From: Bacillus timonensis | GTDB taxonomy: Bacteria; Bacillota; Bacilli; Bacillales; Bacillaceae_L | NCBI RefSeq assembly: GCF_004799755.1 | Contig: NZ_SLUB01000003.1 | Location: 62,001 to 126,000 of the forward strand | DNA: 64,000 bases | Direction: 5' to 3' | In this document: one piece after another, positions 63,996 to 64,000 of the stretch | How positions within the stretch are numbered: the stretch's first letter is position 1 | Layout: the number at the start of each line of letters is the position of its first letter | Notes under the pieces: model-generated | The model's database searches: none | The model's input: only the letters and a program-made list of their open reading frames with translations | What the model was told of the DNA's origin: nothing | Position numbers and translations under genes: made by a program

Positions 63996-64000
63996 ATTTC

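Overview
The window looks like a chromosomal segment from a low-GC, endospore-forming member of the Bacillaceae. Gene content and order follow the Bacillus subtilis pfkA-accAD-dnaE ... rpsD-tyrS-acsA-acuABC-ccpA-aroA-ytxJHG segment closely. Sporulation genes (ytrHI, ytfJ/gerW, sspA), the bacillithiol-linked ytxJ, strong AGGAGG-type ribosome sites and frequent TTG/GTG starts all fit. No rRNA, tRNA, CRISPR array, prophage or intact insertion sequence was found. Most genes lie on the minus strand.

Layout. 1-8.5 kb: glycolysis and fatty-acid entry (pfkA partial, accDA), an NADP-type malic enzyme with a GntR/FadR regulator and a candidate operator, then dnaE. 8.7-16.6 kb: sporulation pair ytrHI, a repeat-rich gap, nrnA, ytpI, ytoI, ytkL, an M24 peptidase and a coiled-coil protein. 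16.7-25.5 kb: ald, a universal stress protein, argGH, moaB, an EcsC protein, ackA, ytxK. 25.6-32.1 kb: tpx, ytfJ-ytfI, yteJ-sppA, nadK2, ytcJ. 32.2-36.7 kb: an accessory block not in the B. subtilis order, with an ECF sigma factor and RskA-type anti-sigma factor divergent from a NEW3-domain membrane protein and an ABC-2 exporter. 36.7-48 kb: ytcI, sspA, thiI-nifZ, ezrA, hisJ, refZ, a free-methionine-sulfoxide reductase, methionine gamma-lyase, dgcP. 48-64 kb: rpsD with a structured leader, tyrS, a class A PBP, acsA/acuABC, ccpA, aroA, a frameshifted FtsA/PilM-like gene, ytxJHG.

Carbon flow is the common thread. CcpA is encoded here. CcpA (cre) sites can be read upstream of ackA, megL and in the shared acsA/acuA control region, and a weaker one lies upstream of pfkA. 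AcsA and AckA are the two acetate routes, and AcuA/AcuC set AcsA acetylation.

The most unusual structure is a family of four dispersed, non-coding, strongly structured elements (13201-13500, 26255-26434, 29338-29529, 59079-59272). All have the same orientation. They share a conserved multi-stem core and each ends in a long hairpin whose sequence differs completely between copies while its pairing is kept. A second repeat, three 52-bp hairpin units, lies at 9834-9985. Many start codons given here differ from the longest open frame; reasons are given per gene.
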